The position numbers were made by a program, and so were the translations under genes. 64,000 nucleotides of DNA, taken from positions 186,001 through 250,000 of the forward strand of contig NZ_JAFCJJ010000007.1 of the NCBI RefSeq assembly GCF_018131015.1. The letters run 5' to 3'. The notes under the pieces are model-generated. The model was not told the origin of the DNA. It worked only from the letters and a program-made list of their open reading frames with translations, and did not search any database. The DNA comes from Bradyrhizobium diazoefficiens (lineage in GTDB: Bacteria; Pseudomonadota; Alphaproteobacteria; Rhizobiales; Xanthobacteraceae). Below are positions 25,301 through 31,568 of this stretch, in pieces; the stretch's first letter is position 1; each line of letters begins with the position of its first letter.

Positions 25301-26147
25301 GCGCTGGAGCGTGTGGGTATCGCCTTTTGGCGGCGCGCAATCGACGAGCGGGAACGCGAGTCTGGGCTCCAACGACGCCTCCAGCCGCATCGCCGGTATG
25401 GCGGTCGGCGCCGACTATCTGTTCTCGCCGAACACACTCGCAGGCTTCGCGCTGGCGGGGGGTGGCACCAGCTTTGCCGTCAACAATCTCGGCTCGGGCC
25501 GCTCCGACCTGTTCCAGGCAGGTGCTTACGTACGCCACGCCAGCGGCCCCGCCTACGTCTCGGCCGCGCTGGCCTATGGCTGGCAGGACATCACCACCGA
25601 TCGCACCGTGGCCATCGCCGGCTTCGATCGCTTACGCGCCGAGTTCAACGCCAATGCGTGGTCGGGGCGGGTGGAGGGCGGCTACCGTCTGGTCGCTCCG
25701 GTTGCCGGCGGCATCGGCGTCACGCCCTATGCGGCGGCTCAGTTCACCTCATTCGCTCTGCCGGCCTATATTGAGCGGGCCGTCGTCGGAACCAACCTGT
25801 TCGCCCTAGGCTACAATTCGCGAACGGTTACCGACACGCGCAGCGAACTCGGCGTGCGCAGCGACAAGTCCCTCGCGCTGCAGACGGCGATCCTGACGCT
25901 GCGCGGCCGCTTCGCCTGGGCCCACGACTTCAACCCGGATCGCGCGATCGCCGCCACGTTCCAGACGCTGCCCGGCGCGTCCTTCGTTGTGAACGGCGCT
26001 CGCCAGGCCAGCGATGCCGCGCTGACCACCGCTGCGGTCGAGGCGAAATGGCTGAACGGCTGGTCCGCGGCGGCAAGCTTCGAAGGCGAGTTCTCCTCGG
26101 CCACGCGATCCTACGCGGGCAAGGGCGTTGCCCGCTATCAGTGGTGA
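22329..26147 (+). CDS. Autotransporter (type Va secretion), large beta-helical passenger
   Basis: 1272 residues from a TTG at 22329; no ATG occurs in frame until after the signal peptide and no good ribosome site precedes the TTG, so the start is uncertain. A long basic N region precedes a signal peptide (about 38-62, ending RAFA-ACLG). The mature N terminus has two Cys (about 64 and 74). The passenger (about 63-950) is Gly/Ser/Thr/Asn-rich with repeated short strands, fitting a beta-helix. Three Gly-Gly-Lys repeats lie at Lys416, 419 and 422. LEKTGSSTWTLTG and SGGTLDLGGTTQTLA are passenger-associated repeat motifs. The barrel (about 990-1272) starts WSVWVSPFGG and ends in the aromatic VARYQW. 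Likely a surface adhesin. Follows the methyltransferase gene by 228 bp. Confidence 0.88.
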   Translation: MEARVAHRAGVGGSWADDPRQARLIAIVRPQLQPASRRRTAWLTGASLGIIALTGVPPRAFAACLGENSASVTCDATNQASAGTLVTSFAGTTMVNVNAGGKIDTGGASATVSAAGSLTFNNNDPTFGITNQSGTGVALANDFGAITYAGSGAVTATSTVPVAGLSATSNAATGGINLTTGGPISVTTSFGATAISAAINNAANASAISVQIDNSVNVTSLSKNTAVDVSTSGLGGITVTDNGVITTNFNAINAWISNSANASALTVHVNNDTSGFIRAQHDGTGSLLIDSTGSVGGIFALGNGDVTVKVSNDVSGAPSDAVSALIGSSTSTGTLAVSVTKGNITAGLGAGKVFGPGNGILASTAGLGTTSVTLSSAPVVSGAIGILASATNASSTADIIVSSDATITGIASGGGKGGKGGKGGFGGSPYHEFDAAGLATTGVGIGVSHSGTGNIRVTTGASSAIVADSVGIQLLSGGAAMQSGGNISATIGGTVNAGGSIGSEVGVLFYGGTANTLTNTGLISGATGVRTIGGSVTVDNAGLITTSNVIAVQLGGSGNVFIMDGPNAALGGLAVGSGNDTFRLAGTGANTFDVSRIDTGWTSLEKTGSSTWTLTGTSAYSGSLVVSAGTLLLTGAGNLGAVTNTLTISGGTLDLGGTTQTLAALSLAGGTLQNGNLNAPVNSTGGTISSIGGSASLTTTAGITTLFGINAYTGATTVNGGVLDVEGSITGTSSLSVNAGGVLMGAGIIDPLTVTLGSGATFAPGNGAPGSSTKIIGDLAFQAGAAYLVQVNPSAANFAGVTGTAMLGGATVDAVFASGNSISKQYTILTASGGVSGTFGSLVNVNLPKNFSDTLGYDATHAYLNLTLDFGNSNNLNRNQQAVGNGLSSFFNANGSIPLVFGTTTPAGLTQFSGESATGSQQSTFQAMSEFINLLTDSLFGRGNRFNGASSPAGYADEESASSYAATKRLARERGAYMAFTKAPLARSYEPRWSVWVSPFGGAQSTSGNASLGSNDASSRIAGMAVGADYLFSPNTLAGFALAGGGTSFAVNNLGSGRSDLFQAGAYVRHASGPAYVSAALAYGWQDITTDRTVAIAGFDRLRAEFNANAWSGRVEGGYRLVAPVAGGIGVTPYAAAQFTSFALPAYIERAVVGTNLFALGYNSRTVTDTRSELGVRSDKSLALQTAILTLRGRFAWAHDFNPDRAIAATFQTLPGASFVVNGARQASDAALTTAAVEAKWLNGWSAAASFEGEFSSATRSYAGKGVARYQW

Positions 26148-26270
26148 AGGCTCTCGCTGCAAGCATGCCAAAGGCCGGCAGCGGCACGGGCGCAGCGGAA
26201 CCTCGGACATCTTTTCCGCTCGCTGCGTTGCGGCTATGCTCGTAGTGCCTTTCAGGAACAGCAGCGAAAT

Positions 26271-27155
26271 TTACGACCGCGCCGACAGCGCCTTGCTCAG
26301 GCGCTGGGTGGCGCCGGCGACCCAGGAGGTCTCCTCGCGCACTAGGCGAAAGCCGAGATTGGTGGGCGGTACACCGGCCGCGCAGCCACCGGCCCTTGCA
26401 TCGCGGATGAAGTCGGTGATGTAGGCGCGGTGGACGCCCTGCGCGACACGGACGCCGCAATTGATCCTGTCGCGCGCGCTGTCACCGCGCTCGTCGAGCT
26501 GTGAGCGCACGAAGCAGGTCGAAGTCCATTCCCAGACATTGCCGGCGAGATCGGCGACGCCGTGCTCGTTGAGGCCGAAGCGGCCGAACGGGGAGGGCGC
26601 CGTGTCGGAGATGTCGCGGTCGGACTCGCGCTCGTAGCGGCTGATCCAGCGTTTTGCAGGATCGTTGGCGTCGACGGGTAAACCATCGTCCTTGAACCGG
26701 CTGCCCGCGGCATAGGCCCATTCCTCGTCGCTCGGCAACCGGTAATGCACGCCGGTCTTGCGCGACAGCCAGCCGGCATAGGCGTTGGCATCGTGCCAGC
26801 TCACCTGCACCGCCGGGCGGTCGAGCGCGATCACCACGCCGCGGTCGAAATCGCGGCAGGCGCCGTCCTGCACGCAGAGCTGATAGTCGGCGGACGACAC
26901 CTGGTGCCGCATGATGTGAAGCTGCTTCTTGAACTGCACGTTGCGAAGCGGCGCCTCCGCCTGGCGGCCGGCGCGGGTGAAGTCGCCCGCCGGGCGATAG
27001 ACCAGACGGCCGGGCTCGATCGCGACGACCGCGGGCTCGCTCGAGATCGCGCCGCTGCGCGAGGCGACGTCGGAGACCAGCGGGGCGACCGCGATCGGTC
27101 CGAACAGACCGGCGACGCAGGCTGCCGCAACCTTGAGCTTGAATGCGATCAACAT
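26271..27155 (-). CDS. nirV: NirV, formylglycine-generating-enzyme-family protein of the nitrite reductase locus
   Basis: 294 residues from the ATG at 27155, with GGGAG at good spacing. An N-terminal hydrophobic signal (about 5-25) is followed by the FGE/SUMF1 fold: VSWHDANAYAGWLSRKTG (about 140-157), YRLPSDEEWAYAAG, VADLAGNVWEWTSTC and the C-terminal GFRLVREE. It is 54 bp downstream of nirK on the same strand, the usual nirK-nirV order. Role of NirV is not established; a function in nitrite reductase maturation or electron supply has been assumed from linkage. A hairpin in the gap probably reduces read-through. Its 3' end is duplicated at 20344-20531. Confidence 0.9.
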   Translation of the reverse strand: MLIAFKLKVAAACVAGLFGPIAVAPLVSDVASRSGAISSEPAVVAIEPGRLVYRPAGDFTRAGRQAEAPLRNVQFKKQLHIMRHQVSSADYQLCVQDGACRDFDRGVVIALDRPAVQVSWHDANAYAGWLSRKTGVHYRLPSDEEWAYAAGSRFKDDGLPVDANDPAKRWISRYERESDRDISDTAPSPFGRFGLNEHGVADLAGNVWEWTSTCFVRSQLDERGDSARDRINCGVRVAQGVHRAYITDFIRDARAGGCAAGVPPTNLGFRLVREETSWVAGATQRLSKALSARS

Positions 27156-27175
27156 GGTGAACTCCCGAAAGAGGA

Positions 27176-27200
27176 AGGGGCCGGTGGTGTGCCGGCCCCT
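27176..27200 (-). terminator. Hairpin between nirK and nirV
   Basis: Perfect 9-bp stem AGGGGCCGG/CCGGCCCCT around a 7-base loop in the 53-bp nirK-nirV gap; on the minus strand it is followed by TCCTCTTTC. Fits a partial terminator or a stabiliser of the nirK message. Confidence 0.6.
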
Positions 27201-27208
27201 CGTCGTTG

Positions 27209-28306
27209 TCAGTTGGTCTTGACAGGTGGGATGTCGGCAGGCGCCTTCACCTGGGTCATCAGGTCGTCGTTCCACTTGCCTTCCACCTTGAAGTGCGCGG
27301 TGGCGCCGAGATTGACGGCCTCGATCAAATTATGCGTCACATAGGCGTAGATGCCCGGCTGCATGAACTTGTACATCGCAGCTCCCGCCGAACCGCCGCG
27401 GATGAACCAGGTCTCGAGCCCGACTTCCGGCGCGTTGCCGAACTTGCCGGTCTCCCAGACATAGTCGCCATGGCCGCCGATCAGGTGCGGACGGCTGTCG
27501 CGGTTGGCCTGCGAATGCACCAGCAGCACGTTCTCTCCGACGCTGGCCGTCAGGGCGTTCTTGCCGGTGAGCGAGCCGGCCTTGCCGTTGAACACGACGT
27601 GGGAGGGGATCAGCTTCTTCATCACCTCTTCGGTGTCGGTGTAGGCTTCGCCCGGCGAGTCGTAGGACTTGAAGTTGCCCTTCTCGTCGCGAGGCACGTA
27701 CATGTCCTGCTCGCCGATGTAGTAGACCTTGTCGTATTTCAGCGCCTTGCCCTTGCCGTCGTTCAGGCCGTCACGCGGCAGCACCATCACGGCGCCGTTC
27801 ATGCCGGAGACGACGTGCCAGGGGATCATCGGACCGCCCGGTGCGCAGTGATAGACGAACACGCCGGTCTTGGTCGCCTTCCAGCGCAGCACCACCTGCT
27901 CGCCGGGATTGACCAGCGTGAGCTCGGCGCCGCCGAGCGCGCCGGTCGCGGAGTGGAAGTCGACATTGTGCGGCATCGAGTTGGTGGACGGATTGACCAG
28001 CGTCACCTCGACATAGTCGCCTTCATGCACGACCATCAGCGGGCCCGGCATCGAGCCGTTGAAGGTCATGGCCTGGAAGGTCGTGCCCTTGTCGTCGATG
28101 ACGACCTTCTTCTCCTGGACGGTGAGCGTGAATTCCATGATCTTCGGCGACTGCTTGGTCGCCTGCTCGTGCGCATGCACGAAGGGCGGCGCGACCAGCT
28201 CGACCTTCTGGCGCGGCAGCTTGAGGTCGTCGGCGGCAAGCGCGGGAACCGCCAACATCAAGGAGGTCACTGCGGCGCTGATTAATGCGGCTCTGCGGGT
28301 GAACAT
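27209..28306 (-). CDS. nirK: Copper-containing dissimilatory nitrite reductase NirK
   Basis: Reduces nitrite to nitric oxide in the periplasm, the defining step of denitrification; a trimer with type 1 and type 2 copper. 365 residues from the ATG at 28306, which sits 8 bases after AAGGA; an ATG three codons upstream overlaps that site. The N terminus FTRRAALIS... is a twin-arginine-like signal ending ALAA. Ligands are all present: PHNVDFH gives type 1 His113, catalytic Asp116 and type 2 His118; [14 protein letters not shown] gives His153, Cys154, His164 and then Met169; later PSHVVFNG and [11 protein letters not shown] supply the substrate His and third type 2 His. Class I short NirK without heme or cupredoxin extensions. 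A FixK/NnrR-type site lies upstream at 28368-28381. Confidence 0.97.
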   Translation of the reverse strand: MFTRRAALISAAVTSLMLAVPALAADDLKLPRQKVELVAPPFVHAHEQATKQSPKIMEFTLTVQEKKVVIDDKGTTFQAMTFNGSMPGPLMVVHEGDYVEVTLVNPSTNSMPHNVDFHSATGALGGAELTLVNPGEQVVLRWKATKTGVFVYHCAPGGPMIPWHVVSGMNGAVMVLPRDGLNDGKGKALKYDKVYYIGEQDMYVPRDEKGNFKSYDSPGEAYTDTEEVMKKLIPSHVVFNGKAGSLTGKNALTASVGENVLLVHSQANRDSRPHLIGGHGDYVWETGKFGNAPEVGLETWFIRGGSAGAAMYKFMQPGIYAYVTHNLIEAVNLGATAHFKVEGKWNDDLMTQVKAPADIPPVKTN

Positions 28307-28367
28307 CGGAAGCATCCTTCATGCGTTTTTCGATGGATGCAGTGTGCGCCTTTCTCGGCAAGAGTGT

Positions 28368-28381
28368 TTGCGCTGCGACAA
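28368..28381. promoter_or_regulatory. FixK/NnrR-type site upstream of nirK
   Basis: TTGCGCTGCGACAA fits TTG-N8-CAA and the FixK2-like form TTG(A/C)-N6-xCAA except for A in place of T/G before CAA. Its centre is about 68 bp from the nirK ATG, compatible with activation from about -41. Confidence 0.65.
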
Positions 28382-28525
28382 GCTTCTGCCAAATTCGCCT
28401 CCGCGAAGATACTTAGAGATTTTCCGAAATGAATTCGGGCGGGGCGCATGCGCGACGTCGATCGCGACAACGGCAATCGGTCGCGCGTTCAGTCGCGCAC
28501 CCTGGCGAAAGTCAGGATATGTCGG

Positions 28526-28729
28526 TCAGAGCAGCCGGAGTGAAAGCCAGGCGAGCCCCCAGACCGCAAGCGACAGCGCCGCGAAGATCGCGCCGATGAT
28601 GGCGAGGACACGCGCGAGATGGCCGGCGGCGGTCGCGGGCGCTGGCAGAGGCGGAAACTCGTCGAAGTGCGGGATGTGGCCGCGAGCGCCGGCAAGCCTG
28701 AGAACGAGATCGACCGCGAACGATGCCAT
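28526..28729 (-). CDS. Small single-pass membrane protein near nirK
   Basis: 67 residues from the ATG at 28729, which has TTGGAG upstream. One C-terminal transmembrane helix (about 40-62: VLAIIGAIFAALSLAVWGLAW) after a hydrophilic, Pro-containing N-terminal half with HIPHFDEFPPLP. Similar short genes are, as I recall, found beside hemN in other Bradyrhizobium genomes, but I know of no function. It diverges from hemN across 173 bp that hold a consensus FixK-type site, so co-regulation with the denitrification genes is likely. Confidence 0.65.
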   Translation of the reverse strand: MASFAVDLVLRLAGARGHIPHFDEFPPLPAPATAAGHLARVLAIIGAIFAALSLAVWGLAWLSLRLL

Positions 28730-28744
28730 GGCCTTGCTCCAAGG

Positions 28745-28766
28745 GGGCAATTGATGGGCAATTGAT
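28745..28766. repeat. Tandem 11-bp direct repeat
   Basis: GGGCAATTGAT occurs twice without a gap, just upstream of the small membrane-protein gene and inside its probable leader or promoter. Possibly a replication-slippage duplication. Confidence 0.6.
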
Positions 28767-28802
28767 GGAACCGGATCATGGTCCCGAACCGGCGCCAGGA
28801 CT

Positions 28803-28816
28803 TTGCGCAAGCGCAA
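28803..28816. promoter_or_regulatory. FixK/FNR-type site between hemN and the small membrane gene
   Basis: TTGCGCAAGCGCAA is a near-perfect dyad and matches TTG(A/C)-N6-(T/G)CAA exactly. It lies 87 bp from the hemN start and 74 bp from the divergent gene, so it can serve either promoter. Confidence 0.8.
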
Positions 28817-28902
28817 GGTCGGCGGCCCGAAAACCGGTATTTCAGGTCTCAACGCGATTTGCCGCATCAATTGCGCGGCCAGGGTTTACCAAAGGGTAAG
28901 AC

Positions 28903-30255
28903 ATGAGGACCGATCTCACGGCAAGTTACGGTGAAGAGCGCCTGCCGCGCTACACCAGCTATCCGACCGCGCCGCACTTCTCGCCGGCGATCGGCGCCGA
29001 CACCTACGCAAAATGGCTGGCCGAGCTTCCGTCAAGCGCCAGCGCGTCGCTTTATCTGCACGTGCCGTTCTGCCGCGAGATGTGCTGGTATTGCGGCTGC
29101 CATACCCAGATCGTCCGCCGCGACGGGTTGATTGCGGCCTATCAGCAGACGCTGCGCAGCGAGATCGCGCAGGTCGCCGCAACCATCGGCCGCCGCATCA
29201 AGGTCGAGCACATCCATTTCGGCGGCGGCACGCCGACGATCATGGCGCCGGAGGCCTTCGCCGAATTGATGGCGGCGATGCGCCAGGCCTTCTTCGTGCT
29301 GCCGTCGGCCGAGATCGCGGTCGAGATCGACCCGCGCACGCTGACCGCCGAGATGGTGGAAGCCATGCGGCTCTCCGGCGTGAACCGCGCGAGCCTCGGG
29401 GTGCAGAGCTTCGATCCCGTCGTGCAGCGCGCCATCAACCGCGTGCAGAGTTTTGAGCAGACCGCAGGCGTCGTCGACATGCTCCGTCGCGCCGGCATCA
29501 ACGGCATCAATTTCGACCTGATCTACGGCCTGCCGCATCAGACCGTCGCCTCCTGCCTCGATACGGTGCGGCGCTCGCTCGAACTCAAGCCCGACCGCTT
29601 CTCGGTTTTCGGCTACGCCCATGTGCCTGATTTCAAGAAGCACCAGCGCATGATCAAGGAAAATCATCTGCCCGATGGTTCTGCGCGTCACGACCAGGCC
29701 TGTGCGATCGCCAACGCGCTGAAGGACGCCGGTTACGTCCAGATCGGGCTCGACCATTTCGCGCGTCCCACCGACGCCATGGCCGTGGCCTTCGAGGAGC
29801 GGACGCTGCGGCGCAATTTCCAGGGTTACACCACCGATCAGGGCGAGGTGCTGCTCGGCTTCGGCGCCAGCGCGATCGGTCATCTGCCGCAGGGCTATGT
29901 CCAGAACGAGGTGCAGATCGGCGCCTATTCGCAAAGCATTGCCCGGGGCCGCCTGGCCACCGCGAAAGGATACGGGCTCACCGACGATGACCGGCTCCGC
30001 GCCGACATCATCGAACGCATCATGTGCGAATTCAGCGCCGATCTCGGCGACATCTGCGCACGCCACGGTGCGGAGCCGGAGGCGATGCTGAAGTCGGCGT
30101 CGCGTCTGAAGCCGTTGATCTCCGACGGTGTCGTCAGACTGGACGGCGATCGTCTCGCCGTTGCGAACGACTCGCGCTTCCTGGTCCGCAGCGTCGCCGC
30201 CGCGTTCGACGCGCATCTCGATCCGGCGAAGCAGCTGCACAGCCGTGCGGTGTAG
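28903..30255 (+). CDS. hemN: Oxygen-independent coproporphyrinogen III dehydrogenase HemN
   Basis: Radical-SAM enzyme that converts coproporphyrinogen III to protoporphyrinogen IX without oxygen, needed for heme under microaerobic or denitrifying growth. 450 residues. The [4Fe-4S] motif is CREMCWYC (Cys57, 61, 64) followed by GC, and the GGGTPT SAM-binding stretch follows near 108. The N terminus PRYTSYPTAPHF and the C-terminal HemN domain (MCEFSADLGDI) identify true HemN rather than HemW. ATG has AAAGGG upstream. Expression probably depends on the FixK-type site at 28803-28816. The location near nirK matches a hemN2-type copy; a second copy may exist elsewhere. Confidence 0.95.
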   Translation: MRTDLTASYGEERLPRYTSYPTAPHFSPAIGADTYAKWLAELPSSASASLYLHVPFCREMCWYCGCHTQIVRRDGLIAAYQQTLRSEIAQVAATIGRRIKVEHIHFGGGTPTIMAPEAFAELMAAMRQAFFVLPSAEIAVEIDPRTLTAEMVEAMRLSGVNRASLGVQSFDPVVQRAINRVQSFEQTAGVVDMLRRAGINGINFDLIYGLPHQTVASCLDTVRRSLELKPDRFSVFGYAHVPDFKKHQRMIKENHLPDGSARHDQACAIANALKDAGYVQIGLDHFARPTDAMAVAFEERTLRRNFQGYTTDQGEVLLGFGASAIGHLPQGYVQNEVQIGAYSQSIARGRLATAKGYGLTDDDRLRADIIERIMCEFSADLGDICARHGAEPEAMLKSASRLKPLISDGVVRLDGDRLAVANDSRFLVRSVAAAFDAHLDPAKQLHSRAV

Positions 30256-30421
30256 TTCACCTCTCCCCGCCTGCGGGGAGAGGTCGGAATTTGCGTAAGC
30301 AAATTCCGGGTGAGGGGGTACGGGTCTCTCGACGATCTCATGCGCCGATAGAGGCCCCTCACCCCAACCCTCTCAGCGCGAGCGAAGCTCGTCGCGGCCC
30401 CGTAAGAACGGGGAGAGGGAG
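30256..30421. repeat. Intergenic repeat, CACCTCTCCCCGC / GGGGAGAGG family
   Basis: Starts with a hairpin CCTCTCCCCGCCTGCGGGGAGAGG, contains an internal AATTTGCGTAAGCAAATT palindrome and ends CCGTAAGAACGGGGAGAGGG. The element at 35512-35650 has the same beginning and end. The first hairpin is directly after hemN and may terminate it. Confidence 0.8.
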
Positions 30422-30433
30422 AAGCACGACAGC

Positions 30434-30447
30434 TTGCGCTTCGACAA
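30434..30447 (+). promoter_or_regulatory. FixK/NnrR-type site upstream of DUF1858 gene
   Basis: TTGCGCTTCGACAA fits TTG-N8-CAA with the same one-base deviation as the nirK site. Centre is about 55 bp before the ATG at 30496. Confidence 0.6.
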
Positions 30448-30495
30448 AGATTCCCACGTGCGCTCGTCTATCGTCATTTCGGAGGGGAGTTGCCC

Positions 30496-30693
30496 ATGCC
30501 TTTCCGATCCGACGATCTGGTCGATGACATCATGCGCGCCGCGCCGGACACCATCCGGGTGTTTCTCGCATTCAGGATGGCCTGCGTCGGCTGTCCGATC
30601 GCGACCTTCCACACGGTGGACGACGCCTGCCGCGAGCATGGCATCGACCGCGACAAGTTCCTCGCCGCGCTCAGTGATTGCGTGCCGGCGTGA
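30496..30693 (+). CDS. DUF1858 small redox-disulfide-type protein
   Basis: 65 residues from the ATG after GGAGGGGAG. Residues 5-60 match DUF1858, the domain found alone or fused to hybrid-cluster-protein-like enzymes: DLVDDIMRAAPDTIRVFLAF, then the CxxC pair MACVGCP (Cys30, Cys33), and two further Cys (45, 62). The CxxC suggests a redox or metal-binding role. It lies between hemN and nnrR, has its own FixK-like site, and is therefore probably part of the nitrogen-oxide response; hybrid cluster proteins are linked to NO handling, which fits. Precise function unknown. Confidence 0.85.
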   Translation: MPFRSDDLVDDIMRAAPDTIRVFLAFRMACVGCPIATFHTVDDACREHGIDRDKFLAALSDCVPA

Positions 30694-30722
30694 TGCTCAC
30701 AAGCAACGCGCCGTAGCCGTCC

Positions 30723-31433
30723 TCACGCCGGGCCGCTGTCCGCGGTCCGCTCCGCCAGGAGAACGATCCGGTGCGGATCGCGCAGGATGATGCGCTGGCG
30801 GCCGCTTTCGACCAGGCCTTGGCTCTCCCAGCCGCTCAGGATGCGGCTCACGGTATGCAGCGTAGTGCCGGTCATCTGCGCGATGTCCTGGCGGCTGATC
30901 GGGAAGTCGATCTCGATGCCATGGTCGAGCTTCTTGCCGGACTGCTTGGCGAGCCGCAGCAGCGCGTGCGCGACGCGTTGCTCGACCTGCTGGGTCGACA
31001 TTTCCAGGATGCGGGTATGGCTCTCCTGCAGCCGCGTGCCGATGGTCTGGAGCATGTTGGCGGTGAGGGCCGGAAACCGCTCGACCAGCCGCGGCCAGGC
31101 GGCGGTGGGCAGGATCAGGACGACGCTGTCGTCCACCGCGGTCGCGGTTGCTGGATATTGCGCGAGCCCAATCGCCATCGCGAGACCGAAGGTCTCGCCG
31201 GGGACGACATAGCGCACCACGATCTGCTCGCCGGTCGGTGTGGTCTTGGTAGCGCGGACGTGGCCGTGCAGCAGCAGGAAGAAGGACTGCGCATCCGCGC
31301 CCTGCTCGAAAATGACGCTGTTCTTGGGATAGCGCGCCGAGCGAGCCTCGCGCAGGACTTCGTCGAGGTCCTCAGGCTTGACCCCACCGAACAGCGGCAA
31401 ATGTGCAATCAGCGATGGATCGACCTTGGCCAT
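30723..31433 (-). CDS. nnrR: Crp/Fnr-family regulator NnrR
   Basis: 236 residues from the ATG at 31433. The N-terminal cyclic-nucleotide-binding-type beta barrel (about 10-125: VIFEQGADAQSFFLLLHGHV, PGETFGLAMAIG), a dimer helix, and a C-terminal winged helix with ISRQDIAQMTGTTLHTVSRILSGWESQGLV (about 175-205). TVSRIL reads the TTG half-site. There is no cysteine at all, so it is not an FNR-type iron-sulfur sensor; NnrR proteins respond to NO. Encoded between DUF1858 and nnrS, divergent from nnrS. The shared site at 31492-31505 may give auto- or cross-regulation, for example by FixK2. Confidence 0.9.
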   Translation of the reverse strand: MAKVDPSLIAHLPLFGGVKPEDLDEVLREARSARYPKNSVIFEQGADAQSFFLLLHGHVRATKTTPTGEQIVVRYVVPGETFGLAMAIGLAQYPATATAVDDSVVLILPTAAWPRLVERFPALTANMLQTIGTRLQESHTRILEMSTQQVEQRVAHALLRLAKQSGKKLDHGIEIDFPISRQDIAQMTGTTLHTVSRILSGWESQGLVESGRQRIILRDPHRIVLLAERTADSGPA

Positions 31434-31491
31434 TCTGCCTCCTTGGCACGGCGCTCGGCGCTTGTGATGGCACCGGCAATCGCCCGGCAAT

Positions 31492-31505
31492 TTGCGATAG
31501 CGCAA
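31492..31505. promoter_or_regulatory. FixK/NnrR-type site between nnrR and nnrS
   Basis: TTGCGATAGCGCAA matches TTG(A/C)-N6-(T/G)CAA exactly. It is 63 bp from the nnrS start and 59 bp from the nnrR start. Confidence 0.8.
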
Positions 31506-31568
31506 AACGGGCCGGCCGGGCGGCAGTATTTTTCCAGATAACGGTCTGAATTCACAGGAGTTACCCCC

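Noticed and set aside
28855-28880. Second possible FNR-like site TTGCCGCATCAA before hemN
   Set aside because: The half-sites are only 6 bases apart rather than 8, so an FNR/FixK dimer would not fit.
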